Shown here one piece after another: positions 38,901-47,933 of a stretch of DNA of 64,000 bases. The translations under genes were made by a program, and so were the position numbers. A model generated the notes under the pieces. The model made no database searches. It was given only the letters and a program-made list of their open reading frames with translations, and was not told where the DNA came from. Within the stretch, counting starts at the first letter, position 1. Each line of letters opens with the position of its first letter. Source of the stretch: Methanomassiliicoccus sp. (GTDB taxonomy: Archaea > Thermoplasmatota > Thermoplasmata > Methanomassiliicoccales > Methanomassiliicoccaceae); assembly GCA_016109435.1 (NCBI GenBank), contig JAEILR010000020.1, forward strand, positions 124,001 to 188,000, in the 5' to 3' direction.

Positions 38901-40088
38901 GAGGTCAAGGCACCCTCTCCCATCGAGGGGTACCTCCAGGCGTGGAGGGAGCACATAAAGAAGGAGACCAGGTCGCTGCACCTCGACTTCGTGGCCGATC
39001 CCCAAGGAGAGAGGGTCGCCAGCTGGGAGGTCGAGAAACATGACCTGGTCGTCGCGGTCTCCTCCCTCCGCCTCAAGGAGGGGGTCAAGAACTTCAGCGT
39101 GGTCCCCGGACTGTCCCAGGACGCCTCCCTCGCTCTGCTGAAGGCTGGCAAGGGCTCGGTGGACGACTTGAAGGGGATGGACGAGGCCTCGCTGTCGGCC
39201 ATCGAAGGGATAAGCAAGGCCGACGCCCGCAATCTGGTCAACTATCTCAACCGCCGCGGCCTGCCGGAGAAACAGGAGGCCAAGGTGTCCCCGCCCGACG
39301 ACCGGGCGAAGGTCATCTCCTACCTCATGCGGGTGCCGCGGATGAACCAATTGAAGGCGGAGATGCTGTACGACGCCGGGTATGACAGCGTGGACAAGAT
39401 CTCCCGCGCCTCGGCCGACGACCTGCGGTCCGTAAGCGGTCTGGGGGCCAAGACCGTCCAGGGGATCATGGACCATGCCGCCGCGGGAGGGTTCACCCGG
39501 GTAACGCAGTGCGGCCAGTGCAAGCACGCCATACAGCCGTATGAGGCGGAATGCCCGTCCTGCCACTGTCCGGTGGAGGTGGAGAGGGAGCCCGCCAAGG
39601 AGGAGGAGGAGGAGCCCCGGAAGCCGGGTACCGGCTCCACCCTGGAGCCGACCCTCACCTACCTCATCAAGGAGGAGAAGGGGGACCGCTCCTACCGCCT
39701 GTTCACCGAAGCGCTAAGCAACGGGATGAAGGGGTTCTGCGTCACCCGCGATTATCCTCTGAAGATACGCTCCAAGTACAGCCTGGGCGACACGCCAATG
39801 ATCTGGCTGAGCAACATCGGCAAGGAGAACAGCCTGCGGCCCAAGGACCTTGAAAAGCTCAGCTTCTCGCTGGAGCAGTTCCTGTCCAACCAGGGCGGCA
39901 TCATCCTGCTGGACGGCCTGGAGTACCTCATCACCAACAACAACTTCCTGACCGTGCTGAGGTTCATCCAGTCGCTGAGGGACCAGGTGGCCATCAACAA
40001 GTCCATCCTGATGCTGGCGGTGAACCCGTCGACCCTCGACCCCCACGAGCTGAACCTCCTGGAGAAGGAAGTGGACGTGGCCTTCTAG
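35913..40088 (+). CDS. ileS: Isoleucyl-tRNA synthetase with C-terminal HhH, zinc-ribbon and DUF835 domains
   Basis: Charges tRNA-Ile. The 1391-residue protein is about 340 residues longer than usual. The core is a normal class I IleRS: FVDGPPYTTGYIHLGTA carries the HIGH motif (HLGT), CP1 editing motifs WTTTPWTLPAN are present, and KMSKS reads PMSKSKGN near residue 610. After the anticodon-binding region (to about 1050) come helix-hairpin-helix-like repeats (about 1060-1190, with IEGISKADARNLVNYL and VSGLGAKTVQGIM), a zinc ribbon (CGQC and CPSC, about 1198-1220), a Glu-rich linker, and a DUF835 domain (about 1247-1391, with YPLKIRSKYSL, WLSNIG, LLDGLEYLI and VNPSTLD). The frame is continuous. 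The ATG at 35913 gives the family N terminus (MIKQVQANYNPPDLE). Confidence 0.96.
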   Translation: MIKQVQANYNPPDLEKRVQKFWNDTDAYKKMKAFRASGADFYFVDGPPYTTGYIHLGTALNKTIKDTVVRYKRMQRFNVRDQPGYDMHGLPIEVKVEQAIGIKSKKDIESYGMERFVNTCKEFALNFQSKMTEQFKELGVWMDWERPYMTIAPEYIEAAWWTLKRAHEKDLLVSANRVISWCPRCETALAEAEIEYSEVKDPSIYVKFPLKGETGVSLLIWTTTPWTLPANMAVAAHPDFRYAMVRYVKGGNSDTVVVLESLIDQIGQLEGWEEYEVIRLIEGDDLVGMEYVPPLLDEVESQRGMQGKWVHKVIPSKTVEADMTGLVHIAPGHGPEDFELGREFGLEPYCPVDEGGRFTPDVGQRYRGMHVKKANPQIMQDLTDKGLMFHQGTVEHRYGHCWRCNSGILFRNTNQWYLRITQVKDLMLDEIAKVRWTPEWAGSSREYDWTMNARDWCISRQRYWGIPLPVWTCESGHMKVVGSTDELKAGEGYKEGMDLHRPWIDGVTFTCEKCGQKMKRVGDVLDVWFDAGVCSWAQLGYPREKKEFDRWWPARFITEAHDQTRGWFYSQLGSSVISFGHAPYDNVLMHGWMLDPQGQPMSKSKGNVIEPVKVISEFGADAMRFYFMRVSAPWEDISFQHEGVKNARKMLNILWNVVNFASTYMSIDKFERLTVDPQAVRSALRPEDRWLMSRSEKLKLEVTKDLESYDLHKACRALEEFILEDMSRWYVRLIRDRMWTESTDMDKVAAYVTLYDALMSSVKLLAPFCPHITEEIYQALDGSLGSVHMTDWPAADISLIDDTLEASMATMQELVEEITKERQKKNVKLRWPLKRIVIQPRSKETLDLLRPMEEVLLSQANVKIVEYVPPGQTWHELELEVVPNPNAIGKVYRQWSAKIAVMLKSRPAAKVKEAIENGECSLGIEGQMVRIEPSMVSFSTTLPEDVVDVEFADGELFIDFNITPEIEAEGYTRELIRRIQQMRKDMKLDVEEFVRVEVKAPSPIEGYLQAWREHIKKETRSLHLDFVADPQGERVASWEVEKHDLVVAVSSLRLKEGVKNFSVVPGLSQDASLALLKAGKGSVDDLKGMDEASLSAIEGISKADARNLVNYLNRRGLPEKQEAKVSPPDDRAKVISYLMRVPRMNQLKAEMLYDAGYDSVDKISRASADDLRSVSGLGAKTVQGIMDHAAAGGFTRVTQCGQCKHAIQPYEAECPSCHCPVEVEREPAKEEEEEPRKPGTGSTLEPTLTYLIKEEKGDRSYRLFTEALSNGMKGFCVTRDYPLKIRSKYSLGDTPMIWLSNIGKENSLRPKDLEKLSFSLEQFLSNQGGIILLDGLEYLITNNNFLTVLRFIQSLRDQVAINKSILMLAVNPSTLDPHELNLLEKEVDVAF

Positions 40089-40855
40089 AGCAGGTCGCGG
40101 ACGATCTCCACCAGACCGGGGACGGTCTGGAAACCCTTCATCTCCTCGGGGCGCACCCAGCAATGCTCGGTGTGCTCCCAGTCGATGATCACCTGCCGGT
40201 CGCCGGCCAGGAACAGGTAGGGATGGATATGCCAGATGTTGTCCCCGTCGCGGACGGTGAGCGGCACCCCCTCCCTGGCGATCGGCAGCTCCATGCCCGT
40301 TTCCTCCCGCAGCTCCTTGCAGGCCGCCTCACTGGACGACTCCCCCTCCTCCACATACCCGCTGACGGCGGCCCAGTACCCCTGGAAGGTCCCTACCTTT
40401 TCACTCCTCTTGAGAAGCAGCAACTCCTCGCCGTGCTGCACCACGCAGCTGACCACGTGGACCTCCCGGACCTCCGGGAGCTCGACCGTACCCTCGTTGC
40501 CGTCGACCACCGCCCGGTCGCCGGTACGGAGGAGGGAGAGATCGATGCGATCGACCAGGGGGACCCCGGCCATCACCGCGCCGGTGGCCACGATCGGTTC
40601 GGTGGAGGCGTTGATCAGGGCCGCGGGCAGCGTGCCCTGCCTCCTCATCTCCAGGAGCACATAGGAACCAACGGTGCTCCCTTTCCCCCGGGGGAAGGCG
40701 AAGACCCTGCTCTTGATGGACGCCCCGTCACCGGAGGGAATGTTCAGTCTGCCGGTCGCTGGATCGACCCCGCCCAAAAAGGACACCGGGCTCTGGTCGA
40801 GGACGATCTCCCCCTCCCCCACGCCCTTGGATATGCCCCTTCCGCGCAGGATCAC
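40085..40855 (-). CDS. Phosphomevalonate dehydratase small subunit (DUF126) fused to a Nudix hydrolase domain
   Basis: A 256-residue fusion. Residues 1-125 are the aconitase X swivel domain, the small subunit of archaeal phosphomevalonate dehydratase (with GRGISKGVGEGEIVL, GSTVGSYVLLEM, and APLVD-like VPLVDRIDL). Residues 128-256 form a Nudix domain with GYVEEGESSSEAACKELREE and TGM; Lys replaces the usual Arg of the REUxEE segment. The dehydratase converts 5-phosphomevalonate to trans-anhydromevalonate 5-phosphate in the modified mevalonate pathway. The GTG start at 40855 overlaps the large-subunit stop in GTGA. The role of the Nudix domain is not known; it may hydrolyse a pathway diphosphate. 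Confidence 0.9.
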   Translation of the reverse strand: MILRGRGISKGVGEGEIVLDQSPVSFLGGVDPATGRLNIPSGDGASIKSRVFAFPRGKGSTVGSYVLLEMRRQGTLPAALINASTEPIVATGAVMAGVPLVDRIDLSLLRTGDRAVVDGNEGTVELPEVREVHVVSCVVQHGEELLLLKRSEKVGTFQGYWAAVSGYVEEGESSSEAACKELREETGMELPIAREGVPLTVRDGDNIWHIHPYLFLAGDRQVIIDWEHTEHCWVRPEEMKGFQTVPGLVEIVRDLL

Positions 40856-42015
40856 GATATCATCTCCAACAGCCCCTCGGTGGTGCGGTAAACGACCTTC
40901 TGGGAGCACAATGTGGGGAGGTAGTTGCAGGCCTTCCCGGAGTTGGTGGCGGTGACCCGGAACCGCTCCTCGATAGGGGTCACCACCATGCAGGTGTCGC
41001 ACACCACGTGGCCGAACCTGGACAGCACCTCCAGTTCGCGGGGGCAGCTGGCGGCGGTGCATCTGGAGGTGCAGAACCATACCTCGGCGTCCCCTTTTCT
41101 CTTCTTGCCCTTCAACCGTGCCGCCAGGTCCCGGACCTCTTCCACCGAGAGGTGGGGGCAGCCGAGAGCTATGAGCTCGGGGTCCTTGCCGGTGTCCAGC
41201 TTGTTCCTCGCCGACTCGATCTCCGCCCTGCCGATGGGCAGGCGTTCCAGGCCCCTCGGGTCGTGCTCGCCGGACTCCGGGGTGATCCCCTCAACATGGA
41301 ACAGCGCCACCGAACCGGCGGCCGCCATTGCCGCGGCCAGGGTCTTCAGCTGGTCCACGGTCGGACGTATCCCCCGGTAGTAGGGGATGCGGCCTCCGAC
41401 GACCGAGCCGACGGCCTGCCCCAGCAATGAGTAGTCGACCTCGTCAAGTTCGACCTCCACGAGCATCGACGGCCTCCTGTTGTCGTCCAGGTGAAGCCCG
41501 TACTCCGGTGTCCGGCCGGTGATGGCCGCGGCCAGAGCGCCGGGGCCCCCTTCCCGGTTGGTCCTCGCCCCCACCACCGAGTTGGCGAAGGAGAGGGCGT
41601 TCGATTCGGCCCACGCCAGGGTCTGCCCCCTCTTCGGCACGTTGGTGTTGAGATATGGCGTGCAGGAGCAGTCGGTGTTCACCCCCAGGCGCTCGTAGCA
41701 TTCGATGATATGCTGCTGGCGATCGGCGAAACGGGGCGATATTCCCATCTCCCGCCACTTCCTGCGATCCATGCCCGCCGGGTTCAGGGTGGTGGGCACG
41801 CATACCCTGGCGTCCCCTGACAACCGCTCCAGGAACTCGATGCCCCCCTCCCCGATGGTCTTGTACGATACCCCGGACAGATGGGCCGAGGCTATGGGCA
41901 CCAGCCTCTTCGCGTCGTAGATACCGCCGAGCGCGACAAGGAGCTCCATCGCCGTCCTCGCTCCCTCGCCCTTCTCACCGGCCAGCATGGCCTCCTCATC
42001 CCTGGTCAGGAACAT
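40852..42015 (-). CDS. Phosphomevalonate dehydratase large subunit (aconitase X, DUF521)
   Basis: A 387-residue catalytic subunit of the AcnX family, an iron-sulfur dehydratase of the archaeal mevalonate pathway. Supporting features: MFLTRDEEAMLAGEKG at the start, PIASAHLSGVSYKTIGE (about 41-57), GVNTDCSCTPYL with cysteines (about 108-118), ESNALSFANSVVGARTNREGG (about 136-156), and LGCPHLSVEEV. The ATG at 42015 is favoured over one at 42111 because homology starts there and TCTTTATC at about 42040-42050 fits a leaderless promoter. It is translationally coupled to the small subunit. Confidence 0.94.
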   Translation of the reverse strand: MFLTRDEEAMLAGEKGEGARTAMELLVALGGIYDAKRLVPIASAHLSGVSYKTIGEGGIEFLERLSGDARVCVPTTLNPAGMDRRKWREMGISPRFADRQQHIIECYERLGVNTDCSCTPYLNTNVPKRGQTLAWAESNALSFANSVVGARTNREGGPGALAAAITGRTPEYGLHLDDNRRPSMLVEVELDEVDYSLLGQAVGSVVGGRIPYYRGIRPTVDQLKTLAAAMAAAGSVALFHVEGITPESGEHDPRGLERLPIGRAEIESARNKLDTGKDPELIALGCPHLSVEEVRDLAARLKGKKRKGDAEVWFCTSRCTAASCPRELEVLSRFGHVVCDTCMVVTPIEERFRVTATNSGKACNYLPTLCSQKVVYRTTEGLLEMIS

Positions 42016-42147
42016 GGTGGCCAGCACTAGGCCGTCGTTCGATAAAGACCTTACGCAGACCGGAGCGATGGCGCCTTGGATCTTGCCTCGAGGCCGCCTT
42101 GCCGCGCCCAATGCGCATGGCCGCCACGGACATGCTCGTGTGAGAAT

Positions 42148-42181
42148 CTATAAATATATCATCAAACTTGACCGACGGTCA
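42148..42181 (+). promoter_or_regulatory. TATA box and TetR-type operator
   Basis: CTATAAATATA (42148-42158) is a strong TATA box that would start transcription near 42179. A perfect palindrome TGACCG-A-CGGTCA (42169-42181) covers that start. The form is classical for TetR repressors, so autorepression is likely. Confidence 0.7.
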
Positions 42182-42190
42182 GTCAGTTCC

Positions 42191-42817
42191 ATGAGCAAAG
42201 ATGTCAGATCTCCCCAGGACCGCAAGAACGAGTTCATCGAGGCAGCCGAGGCCCTGTTCAACGAGAAAGGATATGAGAACACCTCCATCGACGACATCGT
42301 GGCCCGAATGGGGGTGGCCAAGGGGCTGTTCTACTATTACTTCAACTCCAAGGAGGATCTTCTGGACATCCTTTTCGACCGGCTGGTCGGCAAGCTCGAA
42401 TCGACCATCACTGCAGCTGTCCACAAAGAGGGGCTCACCGCCGTCGAACGGCTGAACGAGCTGCTGTCGACCGACCGGGACATCGCCTGCCGCTCATCGA
42501 CCTTGATCGCATACTTCCGCAAGGAGCGGAACCAGGCCCTCCACCTGACGATGGAGGACCGGGCGATGACCTTCACCAACGGCATCATGGAGGAGATCAT
42601 CAGACAAGGGATGGAGGAGGGCGTCTTCCACGTCGACCATCCCCGGGAGACGGCCATCGGACTGGTGGGCATGATCAGAGGTCTCGTGCGCAGCTTTGCC
42701 GAGGAGCGGACGGAGGAACGGACGGAAGAGATCGCCGAGATCGTACAGGGCCTCGTCGAAAGGGTCCTGGGAATGACGCCAGGCACATTTGTGATCAGGA
42801 GAGCCCTGCCCCGGTAG
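42191..42817 (+). CDS. TetR family transcriptional regulator
   Basis: A 208-residue repressor. The N-terminal helix-turn-helix (about 12-60) reads FIEAAEALFNEKGYENTSIDDIVARMGVAKG with the typical YYYFNSKEDLL. The C-terminal helical ligand domain (about 70-205) has no recognisable ligand. A perfect palindromic site overlaps its own promoter. The MFS exporter gene starts 36 bases downstream without another palindrome, so the repressor probably controls its own gene and the exporter together, in the style of drug-efflux systems. The ATG at 42191 gives a leader of about 12 bases. Confidence 0.93.
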   Translation: MSKDVRSPQDRKNEFIEAAEALFNEKGYENTSIDDIVARMGVAKGLFYYYFNSKEDLLDILFDRLVGKLESTITAAVHKEGLTAVERLNELLSTDRDIACRSSTLIAYFRKERNQALHLTMEDRAMTFTNGIMEEIIRQGMEEGVFHVDHPRETAIGLVGMIRGLVRSFAEERTEERTEEIAEIVQGLVERVLGMTPGTFVIRRALPR

Positions 42818-44512
<1,695 letters not shown>

Positions 44513-44567
44513 GCCTAGCGTCCTCGCGACCGAACCTAGCATCTACTCAGCAAAGGATACGGTGGGG

Positions 44568-45014
44568 ATGATGCCCCTTTACAAGAAGATCCTGGTCCCC
44601 ACCGATGGCAGCAAGAACGCCCAGTCCGCCGCCGTCCTCGGCCTGGAGATGGCGAAGATGATGAATGCCGAGGTAACGGTCATCAGCATAGTGGACGTCA
44701 AGGCGACGGTCAGCCTGCAGCAGGGGCTGGGAGTGCCGGACCAGTACGCCTACCAGCAGGGAGCGGCGGATGCCGCGGCGGAGGCGGTCATGAAGGTGGC
44801 AGGGGACATGACCGTCAAGGCCACAGCGGTGGTCAAGAGAGGCTCACCGGCCTTCGACATAATCGAGGCGTCCAAAGACCACGACCTGGTGATCATGGCC
44901 ACCAAGGGGCTGACCGGGGTGAAGCATTTCCTGATGGGCAGCGTCGCCGAGAAAGTGGTCCGGTTCGCGGAGTGCCCGGTGTTGGTCATCAAGACGCTGG
45001 AGCACGAGGATTAG
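44568..45014 (+). CDS. Universal stress protein (UspA family)
   Basis: A 148-residue USP. It begins YKKILVPTDGSKNAQSA and has the ATP-binding signature MATKG-x9-GS followed by VAEKVV and CPVLVIKT (about 115-142). Start is ATG 44568 or the adjacent ATG 44571; GGTGGGG lies just upstream. It follows the MFS exporter by 55 bases. It differs in sequence from the other universal stress protein at 33386. Confidence 0.92.
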   Translation: MMPLYKKILVPTDGSKNAQSAAVLGLEMAKMMNAEVTVISIVDVKATVSLQQGLGVPDQYAYQQGAADAAAEAVMKVAGDMTVKATAVVKRGSPAFDIIEASKDHDLVIMATKGLTGVKHFLMGSVAEKVVRFAECPVLVIKTLEHED

Positions 45015-45105
45015 GCGGGCTGGGCGAGTGGCGACCCTCTCCTAGTTCATGCCATCATTTTTATTCCCGGAGATGGTATATACCGAATAGGGCAAGGGGG
45101 CTCGC

Positions 45106-46173
45106 TTGAAGTTCGCCGTCAGCAGGTCGTTGGTCATCGTTCTGGTGGTCATCGGGTTCGTAGGCAGCACGTGCTTCACCACCATGGACGCGTCGGCGGC
45201 GTGGGATGCCTCCGGGGAGCATTTTCCGTCATCGGCTTATCCGGGAGAGACCGTCGATTTCCAGTTCAACCTGACCAACACCGGCGACAGGCAGATGGAG
45301 GTTTCCAGGATCACCCTGGAGATCGACTGGGGCGGACCGACGACCGAAGAGCGGATGTCCGGCGATACCTCGCTCAATGCCGGGGACACCTCGACCTTCA
45401 CCTGCACCTTCACCACGCCGGAGGTGGAGGTAGGGACATATGCCGGGACGATCACCGTGACGGCCAAAGGCAAGGGCGACTGGTTCACTTCGGACAATCC
45501 GTACAACGTGCCGTTCACCATCCTTGCCGTTCCCGAGATGGATGTGACCATCGAGGCCTCTTCGACCGCTGGACCGGCTCCCCTGGAGGTGACATTCACC
45601 CCGACCGTGACCGGAGGGATCGGACCGTACGCCTACGCCTGGTCATCAGGGGATGGGGCCTACGGCAGCGATGTCACCTTCACCCACAGGTACGCTGCCA
45701 GCGGGGAGTACACGGCCACCCTGGCGGTGACCGATGAGCGAGGCACCACCGTCGAAGGCCAACTGGCCGTGCATGTGCGTAGCGTTCCTATGACCGTGAC
45801 GATCCAGTCGAGCGTGATCAGAGGCGATGTGCCGCTGGTGACCGACCTGTCAGCATCGATCACCGGAGGCACCGGCCCATACGAGTACTCGTGGACCACC
45901 GGCGACGGGGGGCGCTTCAACGGCCCCATCTTCACCCATCAGTACGCGAAGGCCGGCACGTACGTCGTCGAGCTGACCGTGACCGATCCCAGCGGGGCCA
46001 GTGGTTATGATCGGACCACTATCACCGTCACATCGTCCTCCAGCGGACTTGACATCGGAAGCACCATCGATGGCGACCAATTGCTGGCCGTCGGATATGT
46101 CAGCGTGTTCATCGCCGCCTCGGCCATCGTGGTCGGCCTGATGATCCGGCGCAACCGAAATAGGCCGTATTGA
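45106..46173 (+). CDS. PKD-domain surface protein with signal peptide and C-terminal membrane anchor
   Basis: A 355-residue cell-surface protein. A signal peptide (about 1-32) precedes a COG1470/CARDB-like beta domain (about 35-140), with PGETVDFQFNLTNTGDRQMEVSRITL. Two PKD domains follow (about 148-228 and 232-310), each with GPYAYAWSSGDG- or GPYEYSWTTGDG-type motifs and FTHxYAxxGxY. A helix (about 327-347) and a basic tail anchor it. The start is TTG at 45106, with a GGGGG Shine-Dalgarno at about 45096; TATA-like sequences lie at 45056 and 45076. Adhesion or envelope function is inferred. Confidence 0.88.
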   Translation: MKFAVSRSLVIVLVVIGFVGSTCFTTMDASAAWDASGEHFPSSAYPGETVDFQFNLTNTGDRQMEVSRITLEIDWGGPTTEERMSGDTSLNAGDTSTFTCTFTTPEVEVGTYAGTITVTAKGKGDWFTSDNPYNVPFTILAVPEMDVTIEASSTAGPAPLEVTFTPTVTGGIGPYAYAWSSGDGAYGSDVTFTHRYAASGEYTATLAVTDERGTTVEGQLAVHVRSVPMTVTIQSSVIRGDVPLVTDLSASITGGTGPYEYSWTTGDGGRFNGPIFTHQYAKAGTYVVELTVTDPSGASGYDRTTITVTSSSSGLDIGSTIDGDQLLAVGYVSVFIAASAIVVGLMIRRNRNRPY

Positions 46174-46268
46174 AGCGGGGAAGCGTTCCGGACCAGAAGG
46201 CGATCGAGTAGCGCGGCATGAGTGCGGGAAACGGTGGTCGAGAAGGTCAGAACATGGGAGAAGAAAGG

Positions 46269-46364
46269 CGGACCCGGGGGGATTCGAACCCCCGTTCGAG
46301 GCTTTCCCTGGACCGTGATGGTCCACCGGAGGCCTCAGTGATATCCAAGCTACACTACGAGTCC
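46269..46364 (-). tRNA. tRNA-Arg (anticodon CCG) with a 22-nt intron
   Basis: The acceptor stem pairs GGACTCG with CGGGTCC, with discriminator G at 46269. The D arm carries GTG/CAC and A20, an Arg identity base. The anticodon stem is GAGGC/GCCTC and the T arm is GGGGG-TTCGAAT-CCCCC. The anticodon loop is split after position 37: the loop reads CT-CCG-G, then a 22-nt intron folding on GGACC/GGTCC, then A38. This forms a near-canonical bulge-helix-bulge with one C-A mismatch. The 3' CCA is not fully encoded. GCTTTATTACC at about 46387-46397 is the likely TATA box. Confidence 0.88.
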
Positions 46365-46423
46365 CATATGTGGGATGGGAAAGATGGTAATAAAGCTTGC
46401 CTGACCAGACGCTGCCGGCCGAG

Positions 46424-47248
46424 CTAGCGGCCCCGCCCGGGCTCGGAGTCCAGGGACGCCCTCACCGTTTCCCTCTTTCGCCTCGTGGCCTCGAACATCC
46501 GCTCGAAGGTCGGCGGAAGTTCGTTCTCCAGGACGGCTATCCCCTGTTCGGTGATCCCGCCCCGGGTGGCCACCCGGCACTTCAGCTCGCTCGGCGTGGT
46601 GCCGCCGGCCAGCATCAGGGCGGTCCCCAGCATGGTCTCCGCCACCATGTCCATGGCCTCTCTGAACTCCAGCCCCCCGGCCCTGGCACCGGTCCGGGCG
46701 AACTCGGCCATCATCTCCGCCAGCAACCCGGGGCCGCAACTGGTGAGGTCGGTGGCGGCCTCCAGCTGTTCCTCGGGAACGACCATGACCCTGCTGGACC
46801 TCGAGAAGAGAGCTTCCAGCGATCTCGCCCGCTCTACCGGAACGGCGGCGCCGTGGGTCATCAGGATTATCCCGCGTCCGGTAGCCAGGGTGATCGATGG
46901 TATGACCTTGCTGATCGGACCGTCATGGTAACGGGCGAGATCATCGATGCGGACCCCGCCGTTGAGGACCAGCAGATGCGTGTTCGCGGTCAACGCCTCT
47001 CGGATCTCGTCGACGACCTCCGGCACAGAGTGGCTGTGCACGCAAACGAACACCGCGTCCGCCTTCCTAGCCGCCTCCGCCGGGGATGAAGCGATGGCGA
47101 CCCCGGGATGATCGCGCTTCAGTCCCTCCAGTCGGGCAGGGGTGCGGTTGTATACCACGATATCCTGCTCCCTGAGCGATCCGTCCCCCAGCAGGGCGAG
47201 GGTGACCGCGCTGCCCATGCTGCCATAACCGATGAGACCGTACCTCAT
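46424..47248 (-). CDS. proC: Pyrroline-5-carboxylate reductase-like protein
   Basis: A 274-residue NAD(P)-dependent reductase, last step of proline synthesis. The Rossmann glycine motif is YGLIGYGSMGSAV (about 3-15). The C-terminal dimer domain has DLTSCGPGLLAEMM, where relatives have GSGPA, and AGGTTPSELKCRVATRGGITEQGIAVLE, close to the family signature TPxxLRxxVTSPGGTT. Slight departures from the signature allow another member of the family. It is downstream of S27ae on the same strand but 93 bases away, and upstream of tRNA-Arg. Confidence 0.87.
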   Translation of the reverse strand: MRYGLIGYGSMGSAVTLALLGDGSLREQDIVVYNRTPARLEGLKRDHPGVAIASSPAEAARKADAVFVCVHSHSVPEVVDEIREALTANTHLLVLNGGVRIDDLARYHDGPISKVIPSITLATGRGIILMTHGAAVPVERARSLEALFSRSSRVMVVPEEQLEAATDLTSCGPGLLAEMMAEFARTGARAGGLEFREAMDMVAETMLGTALMLAGGTTPSELKCRVATRGGITEQGIAVLENELPPTFERMFEATRRKRETVRASLDSEPGRGR

Positions 47249-47341
47249 GTCCGTTCCGCCGGCATGAGCCGTTCCGGGTATTTATGGTTGATTTTTAGAG
47301 AAATAGGAAAGGGGTTGTTGGAAGGGGTTGGAAAGGGATTT

Positions 47342-47584
47342 TCACTTCTTGGTCTTGAACTCGGTATAGCCGCACTTGCCGCAGGTGTTGCGGTCCTTGT
47401 GCTCGGCCAGGAAGACACCGGGACCGCACTTGGGGCAGTTCCTTCCCTTCCTCTCGAGCTTCCCGCCCTCCACGGAGTAGTGGTCCTTCTTGGAGGTGGT
47501 ACCCTTCTTCTCTTCGCCCTTCTTTCCAGCGGCGGGCTTTCCGCCCTTCTTGTCCGCTCCTCCGGCCTTCGCGTCCTTCGCCAT
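47342..47584 (-). CDS. rps27ae: Ribosomal protein S27ae
   Basis: An 80-residue small-subunit protein. The C-terminal zinc ribbon (about 50-73) contains [20 protein letters not shown] and then KCG, exactly as in archaeal S27ae. The first 35 residues are a Lys/Gly/Ala-rich extension, longer than in many archaea. It is ten bases downstream of S24e and belongs to the operon that starts with RpoE. Confidence 0.95.
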   Translation of the reverse strand: MAKDAKAGGADKKGGKPAAGKKGEEKKGTTSKKDHYSVEGGKLERKGRNCPKCGPGVFLAEHKDRNTCGKCGYTEFKTKK

Positions 47585-47594
47585 CTAGCTCACC

Positions 47595-47933
47595 TCACTT
47601 CGCCTTCTTCTTCTTGGCCGTGGCCACGGTCTTGACCCTCTTCGGCTTCTTCTCGGCCAATCCGTTGCGGACCAGGATATAGTTCTTCTCCGTCTTCTTG
47701 GCGCTCTCCGCGGAGGTGTATACCTTGGCATATCCGCCGCTGGAGCCGATACCGTACTCGGAGGCCATTTCATCCACGATGACCCGCTCTTTCTGGACCC
47801 CCATGGCGCTGGCCAGGGAGTTGCGCACGGCATCGCGGTTGGGGGACGGTTCCCCGATGTGCTCGGTCCGGAAATGGACATCGATCCGGTCCATGGACTT
47901 GTTCTCGTTCTTGCTGACGATCTCTAGCTTCAA
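47595..47933 (-). CDS. rps24e: Ribosomal protein S24e
   Basis: A 112-residue small-subunit protein. Family features are EIVSKNENKSMDRIDVHF at the start, HIGEPSPNRDAVRNSLA (about 25-41), VIVDEMASEYGIGSSGGYAKVYTS (about 52-75), and a basic tail. It overlaps the end of the dephospho-CoA kinase gene by four bases. Confidence 0.95.
   Translation of the reverse strand: MKLEIVSKNENKSMDRIDVHFRTEHIGEPSPNRDAVRNSLASAMGVQKERVIVDEMASEYGIGSSGGYAKVYTSAESAKKTEKNYILVRNGLAEKKPKRVKTVATAKKKKAK

Noticed and set aside
39000-39700. Possible assembly fusion between IleRS and a separate DUF835 gene
   Set aside because: The frame stays open, with no stop, start signal or promoter at the junction, and an intermediate HhH/zinc-ribbon segment links them.
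40085-40470. Nudix part considered as a type I isopentenyl diphosphate isomerase
   Set aside because: The isomerase Cys and Glu motifs are missing; the Nudix box is of the hydrolase type.
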